Source of the DNA: Diphasiastrum complanatum
Lineage: Eukaryota > Streptophyta > Lycopodiopsida > Lycopodiales > Lycopodiaceae
NCBI GenBank assembly: GCA_029204225.1
Contig: CM055107.1
Span: forward strand, 2,497,923 to 2,561,922
Length of the DNA: 64,000 nucleotides
Direction of reading: 5' to 3'
The notes under the pieces are model-generated. The model did not search any database. It was not told where the DNA came from and saw nothing but the letters and a program-made list of their open reading frames with translations. The translations under genes and the position numbers were made by a program. Below are positions 34,486-45,242 of this stretch, piece after piece (the first letter of the stretch is position 1; the number at the start of each line of letters is the position of its first letter).

Positions 34486-34797
34486 TCCCTATCCTCTCTC
34501 TCTCTAGACTCTCTCTCTCTCAATCTCACACACACACACACGTCACGACAGTCTCAAGACTCACACACACACACACCACACAGTGCACACACACAAACAC
34601 ACAAACAAAAACACAGTTAAAAGTTTAACACACCACCACACACACAAACACACCACCACACTCAAAGTTGAAAGTTCACACACATGTCACACACACACAC
34701 ACACTCCCTCTACTTCACAATGCACACAAACACACAAACACTCCCTCTCTTTCACACACACACACACACACACACGTCACAAACACACAAACACTCC

Positions 34798-34882
<85 letters not shown>
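34486..34882. repeat. Microsatellite cluster: (CT)n, (CA)n and a long (CT)n
   Basis: Interrupted CA/CT repeats, then pure (CT)n at about 34801-34882. All lie in the hAT-3 5' flank upstream of the start codon. Confidence 0.95.
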
Positions 34883-34884
<2 letters not shown>

Positions 34885-34959
34885 GGGTTTTTCTAACGTG
34901 CCAAAGAGTGAAAACACTCACCTCTCGGGCCCCCGCTGTATCGCAAAACAATTTGCGAT

Positions 34960-35048
34960 TTTTCACCAGTCGTTTCGAAACGGGCCCATTTCGTACGTTC
35001 CGTTTCGAACCCGTTTCAGCGTTCGAAATGCGTTTCGATGAAACACTG
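34960..35048. repeat. hAT-3 right terminal and subterminal repeats
   Basis: CGTTTCGAAACGGGCC, CCGTTTCGAACCCGTTTC and GTTCGAAATGCGTTTCG words precede the CACTG end. Confidence 0.75.
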
Positions 35049-35056
35049 GCTGCTTT
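35049..35056. repeat. Target-site duplication of hAT-3, right copy
   Basis: GCTGCTTT, the second copy. Confidence 0.95.
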
Positions 35057-35214
35057 ACATTTAGATGGACGCGCCGCCACGTGGTGGCAGTTTATCGAGC
35101 TGATCCTGATCGGGAAGGGCTCCATTTATGGCATATCTTTCGCCGTGACCTCCGTCATGCTATGATTGATCCTCAGTGGCTCGACCGCCAACATCAGTGG
35201 ACTGCAGGGAGTTT
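35049..35214 (+). pseudogene. Gypsy G2: gag continued, frameshifted
   Basis: Capsid-domain sequence continues (LHLDGRAATWWQ). About one base is gained or lost near 35090-35100, after which ADPDREGLHLWHIFRRDL and MIDPQWLDRQ read in another frame. It ends at about 35214 where unrelated DNA begins. Confidence 0.8.
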
Positions 35215-36345
35215 GCCTTTGAAGATCTTTACAAACGTTGCGATAGGGTTTATTGGTGAGGGCGGTTCTAACAAGAAGAGAAAAGATTTGGTAGTGCAAA
35301 ATATGCGGAGCACTACTTTTGTTAACCTAGTTTCAGCACATCTGAAAAACTTCATCAAACATAACTTTGTGTTTTGGTGGTGGTCACAACAATTTAAAGA
35401 CTGCTTGTTGAAATTTTCTTTGAATGTTGTTGTTTCGGTCATTGACTTTGTAGAGAATTATTCGTTCAAGATGCAGAATGAGATATAGTCCATGCACTGG
35501 TGGTCTAATCAAGTCATGATACTTGTGCTCATAACGTATGTTAGAAACTCTGTAGGTGCAGCTAAAAAGACTCTTCATTTTTACATATCAGACGATAAGC
35601 TGCATGACACCCTATTTGTACAACACTATCTACTACTGCATGACAATTGGTCGAAAGAGAACAGGTATAATCTGAGGTGTCATTGGTTGTGGTCAGTCGG
35701 TCCGCGGTGTCCCAATTCAAAGCTCAAGGGTCTTTTTTTCTTTGTGGCCAGGTATATTTGTTGGGGTTCTCACTATCTGTTATTATCTGAAGTTTTCAAG
35801 TTTGTTACTTTAGATAGTACCAAATTTGGTACTTAACTATAAGACTTTAAGTAAAATGGTCCGTCGTGTAGTACCAAAATACATTGTTCTGGAGTACCAA
35901 TTTTGGTACCCCTCAAAAATATAGTACCAAATTGGGTCTATACGGGACACCCAAATATAGACTTACCAAATTGGTACTAGATAGGACACTAGATTTGGAA
36001 CTACGGATACCGTTTGCAAGCACTATTTATTGTAGCCTACACAAAAATGAAAAATCTAAGAATCAGTTTGCTTTTTGGCCAAATATTATCACTTGATAGG
36101 TCTATAATTGATGCATAATTTTTCTGCCTCAGGTCATGGAAAAGGCGAGAACGACGGAGCGAGCGTGATCATCAAGGGAACTCTCACTCACAAGGAGTTA
36201 AAACCAGATGGTTGGCCCTTGAAATGTGCAGCAGATGTGGTCGCATATCTGAAAGAAACATTTAGGCCAAAAGGAAAAGGTTACAGCTGCAGTACAAGAA
36301 GGGTTTTCTAGCTGGTCAGCAAGGATGAGGTGCAATGTGATGTGA
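35215..36345 (+). pseudogene. Fragment of an uncharacterised repeat-associated protein (DFAENY-type)
   Basis: Frames 35219-35488 and 35492-35836 read VVSVIDFVENYSFKMQNEI, SMHWWSNQVMILV, LHFYISDDKLHDTLFVQHY and LRCHWLWSVG. Frame 36108-36311 reads FSASGHGKGENDGASVIIK and LKPDGWPLKCAADVVAYL. From memory these match a family of uncharacterised proteins in plants and invertebrates with DFAENY, ISDDxxHD and GHGKG motifs, often multicopy. A transposase-like RNase H fold is possible but unproven. The usual Asp after the HxxWS block appears replaced (WSVG). A TAG separates the first two frames, and repeat Z (35806-36010) separates the last part. Confidence 0.6.
35806..36010. repeat. Repeat Z (GTACCAAA / TTTGGTAC words)
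   Basis: At least seven copies of TACCAAA or its complement in about 200 bp, including the palindrome AGTACCAAATTTGGTACT at 35817-35834. It interrupts the DFAENY-type sequence. A small inverted-repeat element is likely. Confidence 0.6.
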
Positions 36346-36889
36346 AATGGGATTGTCACCACATCACAAGATCACGCTCGTTTGTTAGCAGAAGAATTTT
36401 TGTCAATGTTAACAAAAGAATCTTCCTATGTTTGCATTGATTCTACTACTTAGATAACAACGTTTTTGTCTGCTATCAACGATCCTACTTGGCAGCTACT
36501 CGGATAGCTGAGACAGTTAGCTGAGACTCAGATATTCTATGGGTGTTCAAGCAACTATTGTTCGATACAGAATCGGATTTACAGTGGCTCAACCATAGAT
36601 GGCTTCCTATCTAATCTGTCCGTAGTATAATGGTAGTATAATAGTCTTGTACCTACCTATCAAAGGCACAATGACAACCTGATTTTGATCATTTATTGGC
36701 AATGGTAGCTCATCTTGGACATAGGATTTGTCAGGAACTTGTTCTTCTACTTTCTACGGACAGTTTCAGTTCTTTCTTTGTTCTTACAAACTGTAGATTA
36801 TTATTAAACTAATTTGAGCAAGGAACAGGGAATTAAACTTAATACTCCTACTGAAATCACAGAATCAACACAACGACCTTTAATTGAGA
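36346..36889. other. Mosaic non-coding stretch
   Basis: Weak frames with stops, for example TTFLSAINDPTWQLL near 36455-36500, which has a gag-like look. No assignable element. A tRNA-like word near 36620 is not a tRNA. Confidence 0.35.
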
Positions 36890-38137
36890 TGTTTCTTCCT
36901 TCCGTCCTCTCACACTTGTTGAGGCGATGTCTCTTGCCAGTACTTTACAGCATAAGTACTCTGACACCCTTCCTTCTCGCTTCACTCGTCCTTCTGCTTC
37001 ATCTTTTCCCGCTATGTCCACCCCTACACCTGTCTAGTACTTTTCTTTGGACTTCTGATTGTCAGTCCGTGTTTGATACTCTTCGTCGTGCTGTTGCTGA
37101 TGTTGTCGTTATGTGTTTACCACAGTTTGATCAGAAGTTTCTTGTTGAGACTGATGCTAGTAATGTTGGTTTGGGTGCTTTATTTCGCCAGTCACAATGC
37201 ATTTTTGCTTATGAGTCGCGTCGTCTTCGCTCTTATGAGCAATGTTATTCTGTGCATGAGAAAGAGCTTCTTGCTATTATCTATGCTCTTAAGAAGTGGC
37301 GTCATTATCTTTGTCGAGTTCCATTTGACATTATTACTGATCACCAGTCTTTACGTTATCTGTTTTCTCAACGTGACCTTAGTGATCGTCAATTTCGTTG
37401 GTTGCAGTTTTTACAGTCTTTTAATTTTTCCATATTGTATCATCCTGGTCGTGCTAACACTGTTGCTGATGCATTATCTCATCTTCCAGCTTTGTTGAAT
37501 ACACTCGTTTCTACTATTCCTACATGGTTTGATGATCTACCTGCAGCATACCTTACATGTTCAGATTTTCGTGATGTTTATAGTTTTGCCCCACCTATTT
37601 CGTCCCGTCCTCATCAGGTTTACTCCATTGTTGACAACCGTCTTTATCGTTATGATTCTCTTTGTATTCCTAGTTCCTTGGGTATCCGTTCCCAATTGTT
37701 GTCGGATGCTCATTCCTCTCCTGTTGGGGGTCACTTTGGTTTTCAGAAGTCTTATGCTCGTCTCAAAGACCATTTCTATTGGCCCTCTCTTCGATCTAAG
37801 CTTGCTGTACTTATTCGTACCTGCCCTTTCTGTCTTTGTAATAAGTACTCCCGTGCTAAGTCTGCTGGTTTGCTCCAAAGTTGGCCTATTCCTCATCGCC
37901 AGTGGACTGATATATCTATGGACTTTAGCTTGGTCACGAGTCATGTATGATGGTAGTTGACAAGTTCTCAAAACAGGCACATTTTATACCCGTTCGCAGT
38001 ACTATCACAGCAGAGCAGTGTGCATATTTGTTCCTATCAGAGATTTTTCGCCTGCATGGATTTCCTTGTACTATCCTTTCTGATCGGGATAGTAAGTTTA
38101 CATCTATATTTTGGACAGAGCAGTTGGGTCTATTTTT
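36890..38137 (+). pseudogene. Gypsy G2: end of gag fused to RNase H and integrase (protease and RT deleted)
   Basis: 36897-37035 reads, in one frame, the end of gag (AMSLASTLQHKYSDTLPSRF). At about 37037 it jumps to RNase H (FLVETDASNVGLGALF, EKELLAIIYALKKWRHYLC, DHQSLRYLF). The integrase finger (HSSPVGGHFGFQKSYARL... CPFCLCNK) and core follow (TDISMDFS, VVDKFSKQAHFIP, LSDRDSKFTSIFW). A frameshift lies near 37945. The core stops at about 38120, just before the LTR, so the last catalytic residue, the C-terminal domain and the chromodomain are lost. These internal deletions make G2 non-autonomous. Confidence 0.88.
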
Positions 38138-38497
38138 TGTGCCAGGGAGAGTTATGGACTCGGCTCATTACATTCACCGCATCCATTTACATTTACTTTA
38201 CTTTATGCATAAGCAGGCCTTGGGCCCTTTTTTATTCATTAGTGACACTTAGACTATATGGTTGGCCTTTGGCCTTATTACTCATTATTAGGCCATTTGG
38301 ACATATTATTGGAGAGTGGGAGCCTTCTTGGAGGGAGCACTATTTTCCCTCCCAATTGGGCCCTAGCCACCGGAAGCTTCCTTTTAGGGCTTCCTCTTGG
38401 CTATAAGTAGGGAAACTGTGTCATTTGTTATTCAGCTGATTATATCTCTCTCTTTAGCCTCCTTAATCTCTCTCTTTCTTGCTTTCTAGGGTTAAGT
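38138..38497 (+). repeat. Gypsy G2: 3' LTR, 3'-truncated
   Basis: It starts TGTGCCAGGGAGAGTTATGG and matches the 5' LTR until GGGTTAAGTCT at 38497, where the sequence diverges. About 100 bp of LTR end is missing, so no target duplication can be tested. Confidence 0.85.
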
Positions 38498-39779
38498 CTA
38501 CGCAAGAAACTTTGCTTCTTACCAAGGAAAGCCCAAGTCGAGCCCAAGAGGGGTCTAAAACTGATGATGATCAATGTAAGAGACCCTTGGCATTTCAAGA
38601 AAGGGTGTGGGCTTTTTTTTATTGCCTAAGGAATCTTAAGACTCTGTACTGGTAAGTGTTCAAAGTTTTTGTCTTGATTTAGTGAACCTTGGAAGGTTGA
38701 ACAAAAGCTTGGTGAGGTTGCTTTTGAGCTTGAGCTTCTTTAATTTTCATTTGAGTAGACTTAAAATATTGCTTACATGATGGGGGCAACCATGTGGAAT
38801 ATTTGGTCGAGTTGGAAGTGGAAGATAGACCTTTAACTTTATGAAGTATGAGAATAACGGTACTTTCACTTGAAAAATAGATCTTGATTCCTGAATATAA
38901 GTCGTCAAAATGAGTTTCTCTGATTTCTCATCAAAGACGACGAGACGGGGTTACCATGTGAGACCGCACCTGTGAAGTTTCAAAGGTTTGGATCTATCAT
39001 CCTTTATCACTTATCGAAATTCTCATACTTATCCTCTTATGTATATCTAAGTCGCTCATTTTACTTGCTGGTCTGACCTCAAGGTAGTTCACAGATGTTG
39101 CAGTATCTTTTATCTCACTTCAACCTTGAGTCTGTCCAAATGTGTGGTTCTAAGGTCATGGACCAACATTGGTCAATACCTATTGAGTACAAACCTTGAT
39201 TTGCAAGATGAAGGTCAATCAGATCTATCATAATCCAGGTCAAGAAACTCTACTTCTTGAATTTGAAAAGGTGAGGAAAAAGCTTATCTCTAGAAGCTTT
39301 TGTAAGTTGACGGTAGTTCTATTCTCACCTTTGAGTGTCGGCCCTGGAGTCCACAGGGACATCCAAGATCAATCACGTCATCAATGGCTGTGGCGCCCTA
39401 TACTCCCGTGTTCCCTCCCACACAAGAGATGCTTTGCCTAGGACTGAATGATGTATGCTCTTTAATCTGGTCAAGCCTCAACCAATCTTTTACATAAATG
39501 ATGCCAAGCCCTGATCTAAATAGCTATAGCCTTGGCTACCTGCTACTAACTATTCAATGTAACTGAATCTCATTCAAGATGCCTATCCCTAACCACCCAC
39601 TAACTGTTTGAGGTAGACTCCCAGTCATCATAGTCCAACTAAAAGTAATCTTGAGTTTTCTCGAGTTCCCCTCCAAGTAGCACCCAACCTAAATAGGCTT
39701 TCCTAACTTGACGCTAGATGCAAACTAACCTCAATTGTCATAGACATGCATATATTCAAATGAAGTCGGAGTATGCTCA
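38498..39779. other. No recognisable gene
   Basis: Short frames only. I could not find the rest of the G4 integrase here. Confidence 0.4.
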
Positions 39780-40935
39780 TTTTAGGCTTTTGAAGTGTGC
39801 ACGTACATGAGCCTCTCTAGCTGCCATGTGGATGCTTCTCTTTGTATGAATGAGAGAGAAAACATTCCAACTCCTCTCACATGCAATAGCTGTGCAGTCC
39901 TATGAGAGGACTCAAACTGATTATTTTAAATACTTCTCCCACCATGACACTTAAAGGAACATGCCAGCCCTCTGCTTTACCAGCCCACTTTTTGATTTTA
40001 AGGGGCTTGTTCTGAAAAACAGGCAACTTATCCCCGATTACCCTTCTGTGCTAATATCAGAATAGAGCTTGCTGACATAGCTGAACCATCCCTCACTAAG
40101 CTCAGGGTCCTGGAACTGTGTGCCAAGCCTACACAGTGGGTGAAGTATGCTGGGAACAATGCGTAGAGGTTAATAAACCCACTCCCATTTGCTTTGTGAT
40201 GATATTTTTGTTGCATCGAGAGCATGTGAAATGCCAAAATGAGGTGTCAACTAAAGATATTGATCTATTGAAATTCATTATTCAAATGCAAAGCAAAGAT
40301 AACGGTAAACTGTTGTCTCTAGACCATGAACAGAGCCCATAGATACAATCGCAAATGAAACATACCTCTTGGGACTAAGCACTGTGCAAGTCTGCAGCTG
40401 CTCCCTTAGCTTGTCCACGAACTCATATAGAAGGCCCTTAGTGCAACAATATCTACTAGTAAGGTGCAGGATAATGTACACACGCTGCAGCTCTGTGACA
40501 ATAATGCATGCCTCATCCCAAAACAGAGAAAAGAACGACAATCTCAAATCTCCCAGATCGTGGCTCTCATGATTCACCATTTGCTCAAGGGTGTTATTCG
40601 GGGAGGGGCAAAAAGAAACAATTGTCTATGCAAACCTGATGGGGGTAGATCTCAAAATCTTCAAAATATGGCAAGTTCGTTCAATCAGTTGGTAACAAAC
40701 CTCACCATGAGCCATGATGTGCCAACTACCTCACTGGCCCATAGAAATTCTTTATGTCCTCTATCAGTAGGTCTAGGCCATGTGAAGCATACAGTGTTCA
40801 AAGAATGTGGGGTATGCCACACTGAAAAGTCTGCCATAGCGAGGCAGTCTGATGCATTGTGAGTGACAGGCTGTGCAACATTGGCAAAGCAGTCAAACTC
40901 CAAAGAGCTCAAGCTTCGAAGAAAAACCAAACCTT
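39780..40935 (-). pseudogene. hAT-5: 3' half (exon 4-7 equivalents) of a decayed hAT transposase
   Basis: Blocks collinear with hAT-3: 40870-40685 (VTHNASDCLAM... and VRFVTN, with His replacing the second catalytic Asp), 40545-40375 (GLLYEFVDKLREQLQTC), about 40180-40060 (SILHPLCRLGTQFQDPELSE) and 39905-39785 (CEE/CER-type block and FLSHSYK). Stops and frameshifts are frequent. The upstream exons lie 9 kb away at 49900-50360. Confidence 0.85.
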
Positions 40936-41898
40936 AACATATGTCATAACTGGTAGATGGGAATTGCAAGTTTGATACATGGTAAGCTGCCAATAAGTAC
41001 CTTCAAATTGTTGCTAAGATTCGTTACTTAGTTGCCTGTAGATTCACTTTGTGCCTGTAGCTCCAATATACATGATTACCAGCCACTAGAAATACCAAGG
41101 ATATTGTTAGCCGACTCACCACCTGACCACTAGCTCCTTTCCAAGAGCTACTCCCCAGCAAAAAACCTCATTCTCGATGCAGAAGTCATCCCAAGACATT
41201 GGATGCCTAACAAATGCACGTACTGTTACAAGTTGATCCACGGTTCTGTGTCAACTAGAGTTGTGATTCTATTTGTAGGCAACAAATTACAAAGACTCTT
41301 GCCCATCTGGGACACTCCTATGGATGTAACAGTCTAACTGCCGTAGGGAGCTCATATAATCTGCTGGCACTGTTTTCATAGAGGACTCCATATTTGACTT
41401 GGTTTTGCTAAATGAGAACTCCTAATGAGTCATATGTTCTCTGTGTGCACTAATGAGCAATGCTCAGACCGTTGTGGCATTCAAATAGGATTTGGTACCG
41501 TATATCCCAAATGTTTTGCACACAAGCAGTTCTCTCTGAATTGCCTATTGGCCCCGATGTTTACTCTCTGTTACAATGGTCCTAGATCCACCAAGACATG
41601 GTTGTTGGTCCATAAAACTCAAGCGTAAATTAAGATAAATCAGTTCTCCAATCCTCCATATCCGAAGCAGTACAAAAACATTCGTTGTATTTGGAATCAC
41701 CATATTTCTAACTTATTCAAAGCATGAGTTCAACTTTTAGCTTTTTTTCTGGTTGGGCACCCAAGAATATGTATAAACTTGGTCTTTTTGACTAGCAAAA
41801 GGTAGGGGCACCAGAAATTTTCATTTTGCTACTATTTGTCAATTCGTGCTTTTTGTGAAGATCAATGTACCCTTATATTTCCTACAATAGGGTGCTTC
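40936..41898. other. Insert DNA left of copia C1
   Basis: No clear gene. A weak plus-strand frame at 41200-41250 (KCTYCYKLIHGSVSTRV) has a BED-finger look. Confidence 0.4.
41894..41898. repeat. Target-site duplication of C1, left copy
   Basis: GCTTC, identical to 46665-46669. Confidence 0.9.
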
Positions 41899-42400
41899 TG
41901 TTGGAATGTAAATGGAATTGCTTACATTACCATAGGTTACTTTGACCCAAAAGGTCGAGAGTTGTGTAACCATGGTCATTTATTATATTAGGCCTACTAA
42001 ACTTAGAGTTAGCTAAGTTAGTATGAAATTAACTTGGTAGGGACTCATGGGTCCACTAGGCCTAATTGTGACATTAAGTACCCCAACTTGACATATTGGA
42101 GGTACCTTATTCTTTCTATGTAACTTATAAAAAGTTGGATAGTCAATAGTCAAGTAGTTGGAAAGCCAATAGTCAAGTAGTTGGATAGCCAATAGTCATG
42201 AAGTTAGATAGTCATCTTGGACTATATATATGTGTGCATCCCATTTGTATAAGACACTTTTTTAAGCAATACTGACTGTTCTCCTTGGCTGTCCACGAGT
42301 TTCTACAAGAGGGTTTCTAGCCATCTCTCTCTTTCTTTTGAGAATGCTTTGTGTGATTGAATAGTTAAGATTCTGGATCCTTAGGCTTCTATTTCCTACA
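41899..42400 (+). repeat. C1 5' LTR
   Basis: TGTTGGAATGTAAATGGAAT to ...CTATTTCCTACA. A TATATATA word near 42222 is the likely promoter. The following TCGTATCAGAGCC resembles the initiator-Met tRNA binding site with one change. Confidence 0.95.
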
Positions 42401-42998
42401 TCGTATCAGAGCCTTTAGGTGATCATATTGCTTGCAAGAGGGCGCCCAATAGGAAGCTATCTTCTTCCCCTTCTGGTTGCAAAAAATCATCAAGCTGCTG
42501 ATTTTTGCAGGAGAAGAATCTGTTCATCTTCTTATAGCTTTTTTGCAGGAAATTGCAGGGCACCTTCATCTATTTGGGAGCTAGCAGTAGGGCGCCCATG
42601 CTCAAACCAATTGCACGTGATCTTGACTCAATTGCATGCTGAAAATTTCAGATTTATTTCTTAAATGAAGATACATGTGTTTTGGACACATTTCTTGCTG
42701 AAATTTCCCTGTTGGTGAGCTTGGAGTAGGGCGCTACCATCAGCTCTATATGCACATAGTGTGCACTCTTTTCAGCCACAAATTTTTGGTTTTGGTTTTG
42801 GCTTCATTCGAAGTCTACCTATTTGTGAGCATTCTGTTTTTTTGTGCAGAAATCAGCCACCTATTGCATTACTTGTTGAGCAAATTGCATGTGGAGTATT
42901 GCAATCTATTGTGCTCATAATTTCAGCTTTGAGGTTGCTGCCTTTGAGTAGATTTTGTCTTGTCTATTTCCTATCTACTACAAGCTGATTTTTCTGTT

Positions 42999-43268
42999 AT
43001 GGCTAAAGAATCGGAGTCTATTGGTTCTTTATTTAATGAAGATAGGCTGGATGGCACAAACTATTCCTTGTGGTGCTACATGATAAAGAACCTTCTAATT
43101 GCTAAAGGTTTGTGGGAAGTAGTTAATGGTGACGAAGAAAGGCCGCCTACCTTGGCACCTATTACACCATCTAGAACAACTACTTCTTCAACTACGGAGG
43201 TGTCTTCCGATAAGCAAAAGAAGTGGGATCGACGAGATGCACAAGCACATTCCGTCATTGCATTATGA
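42999..43268 (+). pseudogene. C1 gag, N-terminal part
   Basis: From ATG 42999: SLFNEDRLDGTNYSLWCYMI then KGLWEVV and WDRRDAQAHSVIAL, the start of the copia gag (UBN2-like) domain. It ends at TGA 43266-43268, and the CCHC knuckle and protease active site are absent. Confidence 0.85.
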
Positions 43269-45242
43269 GTGAAGAGATCCATCCTTCCACAAAGCTTGTG
43301 AAAGTGCATGATGGAAGCAAAGTTCAAGGTGTTAATAACACCTCTTATCCTATCAAAGGTATTGGAGTGATCCCCATTATCTTACCCAATGGTGAGGAAA
43401 AGTACATTCGTAATGTACTTTATGTTCCAAAAATAAAAAAGAATCTCATTTTGGTCTCTACAATTATGAACCAAGGATTGGTTGTGGAATTCAAAGAAGA
43501 CAAATGTCTTATCAAAGACCCAAAGAGATCTCTTATGATCATTGCTTCGGGAACATTACGTGGTGGATTGTTCCTTATGGATACCTATGAGCGAAGAGCT
43601 TCATCATCTTTTTGTCTTGTTGCATCAAGTTCACATTCTTTGGAGTTGGCTGAATTATGGCATGCTAGGTTTGGACATCTCAACTTTGCTAGCTTGAAGA
43701 TGTTGAAAAGATTCAATATGGTTGAAGACATTCCTAATATTGAGCATTCCGAAGGACATGTATGCAAAGGATGCATACTTGGAAAATTTCAAAGGCAAGC
43801 TTTTCCAATTGATGGAACTATTCGAGTTGATGGCAAATTTGATTTGGTTCATAGTGATGTATGTGGTCCAATGAGGACCGAATCCATTGGAAGGTGTAAG
43901 TACTTTGTTACTTTTATTGATGACCTTTCAAGATTTACATGGATTTATCCTATGAAGGCAAAATCTGAAGTTTTTCAACGCTTTAAGGATTTTCTAGCAA
44001 TGATAGAAAACCAGTTTGGGCACTCTTTGAAGATCTTACGTACCGACCGAGGAGGGGAATATATAAAGAATACGTTTGGTACTTATCTTCAAAGCAAAGG
44101 TATCCATCATCAAATGACAACCCCTTACACACCTCAACAAAATGGTGTTGCAGAAAGAAAGACTCGCACTATCATGGAGATGGCTCGATGCATGCTCAAG
44201 GCAAAGGGCCTACCTCACAAGTTTTTTGGCTGAAGCGGTTATAACGGCGGCTTACATTAGTAATCGGTGTCCTACTAAAGCCTTGAAGGTATTAACTCCT
44301 TATGAAGTTTGGTATGGTAAGAAGCCTATTGTTTCTCACTTACGCATCTTTGGATGCACGGCTTATGCTTTCATTCCCGATAAGCTAAGAACCAAGCTTG
44401 ATGATAAAGGAGTTAAATGCATATTTGTTGGCTATAGTAGTGAAAGCAAAGGCTATAGGTTGTTCAATATGGATACTAATAAAATCATAGTACGTCGTGA
44501 TGTTCATTTTGATGAAAAGACCTCCTATGATGTTGCACCCACTCATGTCATGAACGGGGACTTCCCCCATGATGCATATGTTGAAATATTTACAGATTTG
44601 GTTTTGCCGTCTAATCATGAAGAGAAGGGACTGCCATCTACTTCTAGTGGACAGCCCACTACTCCTTCAATTTTGCAGCCCATAGTTCATCAAGAAGAAC
44701 CTATTTATGGTGAAGAGCAGCCTGTTGAAGACATTGGACAGCAAGGTCCAATTTCGGAAAACATTGGACAACAAGGTCCAAGTTCGGAACACTTTGGACA
44801 GCAAAGTGTTGACAAAGGTAAGGCTATTGGACAGCCCAAACCAATCCCTAAATGGTTGTTGCAGACTTTGCAGGACAGCAAAGTGGATCATTTTTATGAA
44901 GGGAAGACTTGTGCCTCTACTAAATCAGTAGAATTTGCTGATTTTTATACTTTTGCTCTTATTTCTATTGAGGATGGTGCAATAGAACCTGTTTTTTATG
45001 AGCAGGCCAGCGGAGTAAAATGTTGGGAGGATGCGATGCAAGAGGAGTACAACTCACTCATGAAGAACCACACTTGGGTTCTTGTTGATCTTCCACATGG
45101 GGCTGGAATCTTCATCTCTCAACAACGATACATTGCGCAGATGTTGAAGCAATTTTTTTTTTTAAGTCACCGCAAGTTGATGCATGCAATGGATGCATTA
45201 GTGAAAAGTTTCATGCGAAACCTTTTCAATTTGATGTTTTAG
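43269..45242 (+). pseudogene. C1 pol: integrase present, RT core deleted
   Basis: The post-protease region (VKVHDGSKVQG) leads into the integrase finger (HARFGHLN... CKGCILGK) and core with HSDVCGPM, TDRGGEY and QNGVAERK. At 44221-44226 a T6 run shifts the frame (end of one ORF, start of the next at AEAVITAAYISNRC). The integrase C-terminal part continues (IFGCTAYAFIPDKL, VFVGY-like FVGYSSESKGYRLF). A linker with three GQQGP repeats (44729-44815) follows. RT starts (CWEDAMQEEYNSLMKNHTWV) and at about 45101 jumps to the region after the YVDD box (GIFISQQRYIAQMLKQF). A T10 run near 45153 breaks the frame again. Confidence 0.9.

Larger units (their letters stand above)
29366..35048 (-). mobile_element. 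hAT-3: structurally complete hAT transposon
   Basis: The element is 5683 bp with perfect 8-bp target duplications (GCTGCTTT, 29358-29365 and 35049-35056). The left end reads CAATGTTTCGA and the right end, inward, CAGTGTTTCATCGA. Both fit the hAT terminal consensus (C/T)A(A/G)NG. Subterminal DNA carries repeated GAAACG/CGTTTC words. One nine-exon transposase gene lies on the minus strand. It sits in the gag of gypsy G2, where the insertion splits a Leu-Ala-Ala-coding stretch. Confidence 0.95.

Noticed and set aside
29366-35048. hAT-3 as several independent single-exon ORFs
   Set aside because: Exon phases, splice sites and domain order join into one frame of 2298 nt, so separate genes are not needed.
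36615-36660. tRNA-like word TAGTATAATGGTAGTA
   Set aside because: It resembles a D-arm of tRNA-Asp/Gly, but no B box, anticodon stem or acceptor stem follows.
37073-37980. Additional proteins in other frames of the G2 RNase H-integrase region
   Set aside because: They are shadows of the pol frame with hydrophobic or biased composition and no domain.
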